Part shown: in pieces, positions 57,427 to 64,000 of the stretch
Layout of the letters: each line of letters starts with the position of its first letter
Position numbering within the stretch: position 1 is the first letter of the stretch
NCBI GenBank assembly: GCA_002021875.1
Contig: CP018627.1
Coordinates: forward strand, 5,332,001 to 5,396,000
Length of the DNA: 64,000 nt
Direction of reading: 5' to 3'
Origin: Streptomyces hygroscopicus
Lineage (GTDB): Bacteria > Actinomycetota > Actinomycetes > Streptomycetales > Streptomycetaceae
Program-made: the position numbers and the translations under genes
Notes under the pieces: generated by a model
Databases searched by the model: none
What the model saw: the letters and a program-made list of their open reading frames with translations, nothing else
What the model was told of the DNA's origin: nothing

Positions 57427-59533
57427 ATTCTCCTTGACCGGGACCCCGGGGCGTGTGCGACTGTCGTGCACTCCGGCTGAGCGCCTCCGCCAGATCGTCC
57501 AGGGCGTGCACGAGTTGCTCGGCGTCGCGCAGCGCCACCCCCGGACGGTCCCCCGCCTTCTGCCGCCACCGCTCCAGCGACTGGTGCACCGCCTGCCAGT
57601 TCGGCGGCCGCCGCTGCCGTACCGCCTCGGCCGCCTTCGGCATCGCCTGCCGCAGTGCCGCGGCGAAGTCCCCGGCCCCTTCGGACGGCGCCGCGTCGCG
57701 CTCCGGCAGATGCGCCTCCAGCAGCATGACGACTCGTCCCATCGTGGACAGCGCCGTCTGCGCCGCGCGCGCCGCCCGCCGCGACAGTCCGCGGTGGCGC
57801 ACCGGTTCCCGGTGTGCCTGTGACTCGCTCTGCTCCCAGGCCGCCCGCGCAGCGCGGGCGTCCAGCAGGGCGTCCCGCACCTGGCGGGGGCGGCGGTCGG
57901 CGGGGCGGGCGTAGGCGTCGAAGACGGCGGTGGCGAAGGAGCCGTTGGCGGTCAGCCAGTCCGCGAGCCGGTCCCGCAGCCGCGGTGTCTCCCAGGCGGG
58001 GAAGACCGCGTACGCGACCATCGCCAGCACCCCGCCGAGCAGGGTCAGCGCCACCCGCGCCTGCACGGTCTGGCCCCACGCCTCGCCCGCGATGCTGAGC
58101 AGGAAGACCACATACGCGCTCACGCACGCCGAGGTCACGATGAAACCGGTGCGCAGCAGCAGGTACATCGCCAGGACGCACACCACCGCCAGCCCGGCGC
58201 TCAGGTAGGAGCCGGGGTGGACCAGTGCCACCACCCCGCCGCCGACCAGCACACCCACCAGAGTGCCCAGGAAGCGGGCGACGCCGCGGGAGTACGTCTG
58301 GGCGAAGTCCGGCCGCAGCACCATTGTGGAGGTCAGCGGCGCCCAGTAGGAGTGCCCCAGCGGCAGGGCCGCGCTCAGCAGATAGCCGCTGACGTCGACC
58401 GCGCACAGGCGCACCGCGTGGCGCAGTACCGGCGAGGACCAGCGGGCCTCGCGGCGGATGGAGCGCAGCGCCATGGTCACGGTGCCCGGGATACCGGGGC
58501 GGGGCAGGAAGCGGTGGACCGTCCATCCTTCGGCGGACACCTCCTCCACCGGCTCATCGGACGCCTCCACCACGTCCGCCACCAGCGAGAAGAGCCGCAG
58601 CGCGGCACGGCGGGCGGCCCCGCTCAGCTTCGGCCCGTCCTCCGGCATCCGCAGGACGGACATGGCGTCGGAGGGCACCCGCACCGGTGTGCCGTGGCGG
58701 ATGGCGTGGGCCACCGCGTCCAGCACGGTGCCCGTGGCGGCCAGCAGTTCCCGCACCCGGTCGCGCTCGGGCCCCTCCTCGGGGGCGCCGACCACCGGGT
58801 CGGCGAGCGAGGCGAGCACCGGACGGATCCGCTCGGCCAGCAGCCGGTAGCCGCGCAGCTGCCTAGGCCGCCGCCGGGCCTGACGCGGGGTCAGGGCGGC
58901 GGCGCTGCGGGCCTCCATCAGCGGCTTGGGGTCGAAATGGGCCACCGGTTCGTAGCGCAGCTTCCGGGCGTAGTCCGCGACGGCGGCCAGCGCGTCCGCG
59001 AGGGCGTCGCGCTGCACGCCCCACGGGCGTACCGGAAAGAGCACGATCAGCGCGGCCTGCACCACGCCGCCGAGCCCGACCAGCAGGGCGTGCCCCAGGG
59101 CGCCCAGGGTCGAGGTCGGGAGGGTGACCGTGATCAGCATGACGGCCACCATCTGGGTGGAGACCAGCCCGGAGACCGGGCCGACCGCCCATGACATGCC
59201 CGTCATCAGCGTCCATACGGCGAGCATGATGACGAAGGTGAAGGTGTGGGTGGCGGCCAGATAGCCGAGGAAGGTGCTCACCGCGAGACCGGCCGCGGCG
59301 GCCAGCGCCAGCCAGGGGCGGGGGCGCCAACTGCGCTGGAAGGTGGCGATCCCGGCCGAGAAGGCGCCGAAGGCCGCCGAGACGGCGAGCGTCGGCGAGC
59401 CGAGCCACAACGCCATCCCGATGACGAGCGCGACCCCGCACGCACCGCGGAGCGCGACCAGCGGCTCCGTCCTGGTGCGCTCGATCGCAAGGCCGGTCCG
59501 GGCGGTCTCCTTCAACGCGTGCGACCAGGTCAT
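57419..59533 (-). CDS. FUSC-family membrane protein
   Basis: 704-residue integral membrane protein with two hydrophobic blocks of about six helices each (about 28-175 and 375-540), each followed by a cytoplasmic helical region, as in fusaric-acid-resistance and aromatic-acid exporter proteins. The second block contains YWAPLTSTMVLRPDFAQTYS and RFLGTLVGVLVGGG, the FUSC signature region. The C-terminal part (about 545-704) is Arg/Ala-rich and probably cytosolic. It may be an efflux component, but there is no evidence that it exports the polyketide. ATG at 59533 has no clear ribosome site. It ends within the regulatory half-site cluster ahead of the thioesterase gene. Confidence 0.85.
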   Translation of the reverse strand: MTWSHALKETARTGLAIERTRTEPLVALRGACGVALVIGMALWLGSPTLAVSAAFGAFSAGIATFQRSWRPRPWLALAAAAGLAVSTFLGYLAATHTFTFVIMLAVWTLMTGMSWAVGPVSGLVSTQMVAVMLITVTLPTSTLGALGHALLVGLGGVVQAALIVLFPVRPWGVQRDALADALAAVADYARKLRYEPVAHFDPKPLMEARSAAALTPRQARRRPRQLRGYRLLAERIRPVLASLADPVVGAPEEGPERDRVRELLAATGTVLDAVAHAIRHGTPVRVPSDAMSVLRMPEDGPKLSGAARRAALRLFSLVADVVEASDEPVEEVSAEGWTVHRFLPRPGIPGTVTMALRSIRREARWSSPVLRHAVRLCAVDVSGYLLSAALPLGHSYWAPLTSTMVLRPDFAQTYSRGVARFLGTLVGVLVGGGVVALVHPGSYLSAGLAVVCVLAMYLLLRTGFIVTSACVSAYVVFLLSIAGEAWGQTVQARVALTLLGGVLAMVAYAVFPAWETPRLRDRLADWLTANGSFATAVFDAYARPADRRPRQVRDALLDARAARAAWEQSESQAHREPVRHRGLSRRAARAAQTALSTMGRVVMLLEAHLPERDAAPSEGAGDFAAALRQAMPKAAEAVRQRRPPNWQAVHQSLERWRQKAGDRPGVALRDAEQLVHALDDLAEALSRSARQSHTPRGPGQGESP

Positions 59534-59616
59534 GCGGCGAGACTACGGGGTGACCCCGGGAGAACTGAACCAACCGTTCCGCTCTGCTTTCCCCCGGGGC
59601 CGGCCCCTGGCGGGGA

Positions 59617-60081
59617 TCAGTCCCCGGGCTCGCAGTCCACCTTGAGGAGCTGGAGCGGCCGGCTGCCGTCGAGGTCCACATAGGCGGTGAAGGTGCGGGT
59701 CTCCGGCTCCTGGCCCCAGCGGGTGGTGATGGTCGCCCAGCCGACCCGCGCGGACTGGGCCGTGGTCACCTCGCCGACCTCGATGTCCTCCGGCTGGTTC
59801 TGCGCGCACAGCAGCAGGTCGAAGTCGGGCGTCTGGGCGGCCTGCTCCTTGAGCTGATCCGAGACCAGGTTCTCCCGCTCCCAGGCGCGCGGGCCGTGGT
59901 TCCCGTAGAAGCCCTCCAGGAAGTGGTGGATCTCCTCGGCGGTGTAGCGGCCGTTCGGATCGGTCTGCGCGGCGGCCGAGGCGGGCGACCCGGCGGCCAG
60001 CGCGAATCCGAGGCCGAGCGCGGCCACACAGCCGCCGGCCACCGCGGCACGGGAGCGAAGTGAGCGCATCACAACAGACAT
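59617..60081 (-). CDS. Small secreted protein of unknown function
   Basis: 154-residue precursor. A Sec signal peptide (1-36) has a basic N-region, a hydrophobic core and SPASA as the likely cleavage site. The mature part, near 118 residues, begins with a helix containing YTAEEIHHFLEGFYGNHG and ends with beta-rich sequence. Two cysteines (LLCAQNQ and KVDCEPGD) could form a disulfide. The layout is reminiscent of small cystatin/NTF2-like exported proteins, but I do not recognise the family. ATG at 60081 is preferred over an upstream start because GGGGGA lies six bases before it and the signal peptide begins there. Confidence 0.8.
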   Translation of the reverse strand: MSVVMRSLRSRAAVAGGCVAALGLGFALAAGSPASAAAQTDPNGRYTAEEIHHFLEGFYGNHGPRAWERENLVSDQLKEQAAQTPDFDLLLCAQNQPEDIEVGEVTTAQSARVGWATITTRWGQEPETRTFTAYVDLDGSRPLQLLKVDCEPGD

Positions 60082-60117
60082 GACAAATCCCCCTGTATAC
60101 GGTCTTGCTTTGATGAT

Positions 60118-60136
60118 TCGCCCCTTATTCGGGCGA
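60118..60136 (-). terminator. Weak hairpin after the receptor-like gene
   Basis: TCGCCC and GGGCGA pair across a seven-base loop, 38 bases past the stop of the 910-residue receptor-like gene. The stem is only six bases, so termination is uncertain. Confidence 0.3.
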
Positions 60137-60174
60137 GCACACAAGAAGACCCTTCAGCCCCGCCAATGGTTGCC

Positions 60175-62907
60175 TCAACTGTCCCTGGGACATGAGAACT
60201 TCCCCCGCGGCCCCCAGTGCGTCGCCCGCCCGGCCGGATTCTGGGTGAAGGCGCCGCAGTAGAGCACCGGCTCCGAGCCCCGGTCGGTGTGGTGCAGGAT
60301 CACCAACGGCTTGTCCCGGGGCACCGAGCGGCCCCGCCCGACGTCCAGATAGCCGCTGGCGCCCTGTTTCCGGATGCCGTTGTCGAGACCGATCTGCACA
60401 TTGGAGCGCTCCACGTTGTCGGTGCTGCGGAAGGCCCGGTTGGCCGCCTCGGCCATCAACTGCATCGCGTCGTACGCCAGGGCGGCCCGCCCGTCGTCGC
60501 GCCACAGGTCATGGGAGCCGAAGTCCCTGGCGTAGTCGGCGTTGAACTTCTTGGCGATATCGCTCAGCCGCGGATGGCCCGCGGGCAGCACATGGACGGT
60601 GTGGTACAGCCGCAGCCAGGGCCGGTCCGCGTACTCACCGGCGAGGGCGGCGGTGGTGAGGTCATTGCCGCCGAGCACCGTCAGCTTTCTGCCCTCGCAC
60701 GCGGTGTTGTCCCCGAAGTCGTCGAGGAACGCGCTGAACTGGAGGGCGCGGGAGGCCCAGTAGACGACCGTACGGGGGTTGGCGATGACGCGCTCGCACA
60801 CCGCGTCGGCCAGCTCGCCGATGCTGTCCTTACGGGCGACACCGTCCTGCCCCGGCCCCTGGGCGATACCGCCGGACCGGCCGCCGGGGGTGTACTCCAG
60901 GGTGAACGGCCGGGCGCCGAACCGCTCGGCGAACAGCGTCCCTATCTCATCGCTGTACAGATCCCGGGGGTCCTTGACGACCACGGCGGCGCGGGCCGGG
61001 GAGCAGCTCCCGGTGCCGTCGTCCATGATGTTGCCCCGGCGGGCGAAGTCGGCCTCGATCGCGGCCTCACGGCTGTCGGTGGGCGCCACCCTGCGGTAGT
61101 ACCCGTCCACCTGCATCAGATCCGCCGTGGCCGTGGTGCCCACTACGGGGATCCGGGCACCGCCCAGGATCCGCACGGCCTCCTGGGTCTGCTTCAGGCT
61201 CTTGGAGAAGCCCACCACCCCGATGATCCGCGAGCCCTTCTTCCGGGCGTCCTCGGCGACCTGGCGGGCGATACGCGGCGCGTTGGCGAAGTCGTCCCCC
61301 GCGTTACGGCTGTCGACGCGCAGCCACACCTTCTGGGAGTCGTTGCGCGCCTCGTCGTTCAGCGCGCGCTGGGCCAGTGCGATACCGCGCAGCTCGGGCA
61401 CGGCCGCGTTGTACCGCTGGCCCTCCGGGTCGGCGGCCACGTCCGAGCCGATGTGCACCACCGTACGGGCGGTGCCGTCGCCGTCCCCGACCTCGCGGTC
61501 CACCCGTGCGTTCTCCTCGCGGATCAGCCGCCGGGCGTCCTCGTACTGCTTCCGGGGCGAGTCCGCGCTCAACTCGGGCCGGCCCGCGACGACCTCGCTG
61601 GACGCGCCGCCCAGACAGCCGCGGTCCGGCTCGTCCGTGACCCGGTCCAGCAGCCACACACCCGGGGCGCTCAGCAGAGCCGCCACCACCACCCCGGTCA
61701 GGGCCAGCTCGGCGGCCGGGCCGAGCCGGAAGGTGCGCGGCGAGACGGGGTCGAGGTCCAGCCCCTCCGACTCCGGCACGGGTGCGGGCAGCGCGGCCCG
61801 CAGCGGCCGGGGCGCACGCGACGGCATCCCGCTCGCGCCGCGCAGCCTGGCGGCCGCGCGGCCCAGGCCGCCGCTCTCCCCCGCGGTCGCCCCGTCCGCC
61901 GGGGACGAGGCCGCCCCGTCCGCCCGGGATACGCCCACCGCGCCCGCCGGGGACGCGGCCACCACCACGACCGCCGCGCACCGGGTGTCCCGGGCGGCCT
62001 CTGCGTACCGCTCCAGGAAGCGCTCCCCGGCCGCCGCACCGGCGGCGCCCTCCGGCAGCTCCAGCAGAAAGACACACCGGGTGCGCCGCCGGCGCCGCCA
62101 GGGCGAGATCCGGCCCGGCCGGGCCGCGCGCCGCAGATCCGCCAGCAGCGCGTGCAGCAGCAGCTCCTCCCACCGGCCGACCGCCGCCTCCGGGTCGCGT
62201 CCGCGCTCGGCGCGCAGCAGCCGCGCGGCGTTCTCGAAGAAGTCCTCGGCGGTGCGGCCATGGCTGATGCGCCGCCAGTCCGCGTACCAGCCGCGCCGGG
62301 TGGAGCGCAGCAGCAGGCGGGTGCGGCGCCGCCCCCACCACCAGCGCGGCAGCAGTTGGAAGAGGGGGCGCATCAGCAGCCGGCGCAGCTCCGCGACCCA
62401 CCCCGGCCCCGCCGTGCCGCCCTCCGCGCTGTCGCCGCCGAGCGTCCATAACGCCCGCAGCAGCGGCCCTCGGGCGATCCGCTGTGCGTAGCAGTGGTCG
62501 CGCAGTGCGCGGCCATCCGGCTCGGGAGCCCGCGGGTCCAGCGCCTGCTCGACGATGTCCCGCGTCAGGAAGAAGTCGGTGAGCCGCAGGCGGCCGGTGC
62601 GGCGGGGCACATCGACGCACAGCTCGCGGCCGAGGTCGAGCGTCAGTGGCCGGCGACCGGCGGCGGCGCGGATCTCATCGGGGCCGAGCGCCGCGTACGG
62701 CACCCGCTTGGCGCCGTCGGGATAGAGCATCCGGCGCAGCCCCCGCATCGCCTGATGGGCGTGGGCCGCCGCCCGCTCGCCGTCGGCGAGCAGCAGCACG
62801 GGCGGCAGCAGATCCCGCCCCTTGGCCTTCCGGTCCCGGGGCACCACGGCGCCCTTGAGCGCCTCGATGAACTCCTCGGCCCCTTCTCCCTCCGTGAACC
62901 CAGGCAT
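60175..62907 (-). CDS. Receptor-like protein: cytosolic region, one membrane helix, extracellular periplasmic-binding fold
   Basis: 910-residue single-pass protein. The N-terminal half (about 1-415) is cytosolic and Arg-rich; it has a LLPPVLLLAD strand and TRCVFLLELPEG / CAAVVVVAAS strands that recall a Rossmann or NTPase core, but no Walker A lysine is seen. One membrane helix (about 447-470, LALTGVVVAALLSAPGVWLL) leads to an extracellular domain (about 475-910) like branched-chain amino acid ABC substrate-binding proteins (TVVHIGSDV, GVVGFSKSLKQTQEAVRIL, IPVVGTTATAD, YDAMQLMAEA). No permease or ABC ATPase gene is adjacent, so sensing is more likely than transport. ATG at 62907, with GGGGGTGG just upstream, is preferred over 63033, which would run into the neighbouring terminator. 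Confidence 0.8.
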   Translation of the reverse strand: MPGFTEGEGAEEFIEALKGAVVPRDRKAKGRDLLPPVLLLADGERAAAHAHQAMRGLRRMLYPDGAKRVPYAALGPDEIRAAAGRRPLTLDLGRELCVDVPRRTGRLRLTDFFLTRDIVEQALDPRAPEPDGRALRDHCYAQRIARGPLLRALWTLGGDSAEGGTAGPGWVAELRRLLMRPLFQLLPRWWWGRRRTRLLLRSTRRGWYADWRRISHGRTAEDFFENAARLLRAERGRDPEAAVGRWEELLLHALLADLRRAARPGRISPWRRRRRTRCVFLLELPEGAAGAAAGERFLERYAEAARDTRCAAVVVVAASPAGAVGVSRADGAASSPADGATAGESGGLGRAAARLRGASGMPSRAPRPLRAALPAPVPESEGLDLDPVSPRTFRLGPAAELALTGVVVAALLSAPGVWLLDRVTDEPDRGCLGGASSEVVAGRPELSADSPRKQYEDARRLIREENARVDREVGDGDGTARTVVHIGSDVAADPEGQRYNAAVPELRGIALAQRALNDEARNDSQKVWLRVDSRNAGDDFANAPRIARQVAEDARKKGSRIIGVVGFSKSLKQTQEAVRILGGARIPVVGTTATADLMQVDGYYRRVAPTDSREAAIEADFARRGNIMDDGTGSCSPARAAVVVKDPRDLYSDEIGTLFAERFGARPFTLEYTPGGRSGGIAQGPGQDGVARKDSIGELADAVCERVIANPRTVVYWASRALQFSAFLDDFGDNTACEGRKLTVLGGNDLTTAALAGEYADRPWLRLYHTVHVLPAGHPRLSDIAKKFNADYARDFGSHDLWRDDGRAALAYDAMQLMAEAANRAFRSTDNVERSNVQIGLDNGIRKQGASGYLDVGRGRSVPRDKPLVILHHTDRGSEPVLYCGAFTQNPAGRATHWGPRGKFSCPRDS

Positions 62908-62974
62908 GCCGCCACCCCCGCTTTCCCCCGTTTTCTCCGTGGGCCTGGGATCCCCGGCCCCCGAGACGGCGAAA

Positions 62975-63003
62975 CCCCCTGCCGGACCGGGTCCGGCAGG
63001 GGG
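62975..63003 (-). terminator. Hairpin terminator after mmsA
   Basis: A perfect 13-base G/C stem (62975-62987 with 62991-63003) with a three-base loop lies about 90 bases past the mmsA stop and before the next gene start. Confidence 0.75.
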
Positions 63004-63035
63004 CGGGGGAAACCACTCAAACGTGCGAATCACAC

Positions 63036-63101
63036 GTCACATACGCCTCAGAGGTTCGTCACATACACCTCTGTGGTTCGTCGCCTACGCCTCAGTGGTT
63101 C
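63036..63101. repeat. Three tandem 22 bp repeats at the 3' end of mmsA
   Basis: Three imperfect 22-base units (63036-63057, 63058-63079, 63080-63101). The leftmost pair differ at only a few bases. The rightmost unit includes the mmsA stop codon and its last codons. The array leads into the terminator hairpin. Confidence 0.88.
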
Positions 63102-64000
63102 TTCGGGAACCCGAGGTTGATGCCGACCTCCTCCGACGGCTCCGGCCAGCGGGTGGTGACGACCTTGCCGCGGGTGTAGAAGTGCACCCCGTCGTTGCCG
63201 TAGATGTGGTGGTCGCCGAAGAGCGAGTCCTTCCAGCCGCCGAAGGAGTGGTAGCCCACCGGCACCGGGATCGGCACATTGACGCCGACCATGCCCGCCT
63301 CCACCTCGAGCTGGAAGCGGCGGGCGGCGCCGCCGTCGCGGGTGAAGATGGCCGTGCCGTTGCCCCAGTTGGAGCTGTTGATCAGCTCGATGGCCTCGTC
63401 GTAGGTCTCGGCGCGCACCACGCACAGCACCGGGCCGAAGATCTCGTCACGGTAGGCGTCGGCCGTCGGCGGGACCTTGTCCAGCAGCGAGACGCCGATG
63501 AAGAAGCCATCAGCACATTCAGGGTGGTCCTCGACGCTGTACCCCGTGCCGTCCACGACCACCTCGGCGCCCTGGGCCGCGGCCCCGCGCACATAACCGG
63601 CGACCTTGTCGCGGTGCTCCTTGGTGATGAGCGGGCCCATCTCGGAGGCCGGGTCGTTCCCGGGGCCGATGCGCAGGCGGGCGGCCCGGTCGGCGATCTT
63701 CTTCACCAGGTCGTCGCCGATGTCGCCGACCGCGACGACGACGGAGACCGCCATGCAGCGCTCACCGGCCGAGCCGTAGGCCGCGTTGATGGCGTTGTCC
63801 GCGGCGAAGTCCAGGTCCGCGTCGGGCAGCACCAGCATGTGGTTCTTGGCACCGCCGAGCGCCTGCACCCGCTTGCCGTGCTCGATGGCCCTGGACTGGA
63901 TGTACTTCGCGATCGGCGTGGAGCCGACGAAGCTGACGGCCGCGATGTCCGGGTGCTCCAGCAGCCGGTCGACGGCCACCTTGTCGCCGTTGACGACATT
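63092..64000 (-). CDS. mmsA: CoA-acylating methylmalonate-semialdehyde dehydrogenase, 5' end cut by window
   Basis: The 302 visible residues are the C-terminal part of an aldehyde dehydrogenase that converts (methyl)malonate semialdehyde, NAD and CoA to propionyl-CoA or acetyl-CoA in valine and inositol breakdown. The catalytic Cys is in AGERCMAVS, and the family stretches SFVGSTPIAKYIQ, DEIFGPVLCVVRAETYDEAI and PVGYHSFGGWKDSLFGDHHIYG are clear. About 200 N-terminal residues lie outside the window. It could feed propionyl-CoA to polyketide pathways in general, but the PKS modules here all appear to use malonyl-CoA, so it is probably a housekeeping neighbour. A terminator hairpin and a tandem repeat follow it. 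Confidence 0.94.
   Translation of the reverse strand, partial: NVVNGDKVAVDRLLEHPDIAAVSFVGSTPIAKYIQSRAIEHGKRVQALGGAKNHMLVLPDADLDFAADNAINAAYGSAGERCMAVSVVVAVGDIGDDLVKKIADRAARLRIGPGNDPASEMGPLITKEHRDKVAGYVRGAAAQGAEVVVDGTGYSVEDHPECADGFFIGVSLLDKVPPTADAYRDEIFGPVLCVVRAETYDEAIELINSSNWGNGTAIFTRDGGAARRFQLEVEAGMVGVNVPIPVPVGYHSFGGWKDSLFGDHHIYGNDGVHFYTRGKVVTTRWPEPSEEVGINLGFPKNH

Noticed and set aside
57419..59533. FUSC protein as the polyketide exporter
   Set aside because: The family is linked to aromatic or organic acid export, and only its position beside the thioesterase suggests otherwise.
59591..59611. GGGGCCGGCCCC palindrome after the small secreted protein gene as a terminator
   Set aside because: The palindrome has no loop and lies in generally G/C-rich sequence, so it is too weak to call.
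63092..64000. mmsA as extender-unit supply gene for this PKS
   Set aside because: All ten ATs carry the malonyl signature, so a methylmalonyl/propionyl supply role in this pathway is not supported.

Overview
The window is high-GC, Streptomyces-like DNA: strong third-position G/C bias, GTG starts, and an actinobacterial modular type I polyketide synthase (PKS). About three quarters of it (1-48425) is one minus-strand run of three giant PKS genes. To the right lie two small regulatory and membrane operons, then a regulator/thioesterase pair, then what looks like ordinary chromosome. No RNA gene, insertion sequence or CRISPR array was seen.

PKS region, read in transcription order from right to left. 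The first gene (48425 to 23778, 8,215 aa) opens with a lone loading ACP, followed by modules 1-5. The second (23730 to 13426, 3,434 aa) holds modules 6-7. The third (from 13400, running off the left edge) holds modules 8-9 and part of 10. The genes are 47 and 25 bases apart, have matching docking sequences, and are very likely one transcript. Every acyltransferase carries the malonyl signature (GHSIGE plus HAFH). The predicted reductive pattern is KR, KR, DH-KR, KR, KR(A-type), DH-KR, KR(A-type), DH-KR, KR, DH-(cut). If all domains work, the product is an unmethylated 1,3-polyol with isolated double bonds. The starter must be placed on the loading ACP by an enzyme encoded elsewhere, because there is no loading KS, AT or CoA-ligase domain. 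This resembles amino- or guanidino-acyl primed polyols and beta-amino-acid macrolactams, but the product is not identified here.

Right of the PKS: a 333-base region holds a strong terminator hairpin and phased CCCCTA-type repeats in front of the PKS operon. Next come two overlapping PH-domain membrane-protein genes, a small membrane protein, a divergent two-component system (53505 ends it), a large LuxR-family ATPase regulator (LAL type), a type II thioesterase, and a FUSC-family membrane protein. TAGGGG/CCCCTA half-sites recur in front of the thioesterase gene, suggesting that PKS and editing thioesterase share one regulator. A secreted small protein, an unusual receptor-like membrane protein and methylmalonate-semialdehyde dehydrogenase (mmsA, cut by the right edge) complete the window; these look like flanking genes rather than pathway genes.

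The most interesting points are the ACP-only priming of an all-malonyl polyol PKS, two KRs that lack the catalytic serine (modules 3 and 8), a KR-only module without its dimerisation element (module 9), repeat-prone and recently homogenised PKS segments, and the shared operator-like motif.
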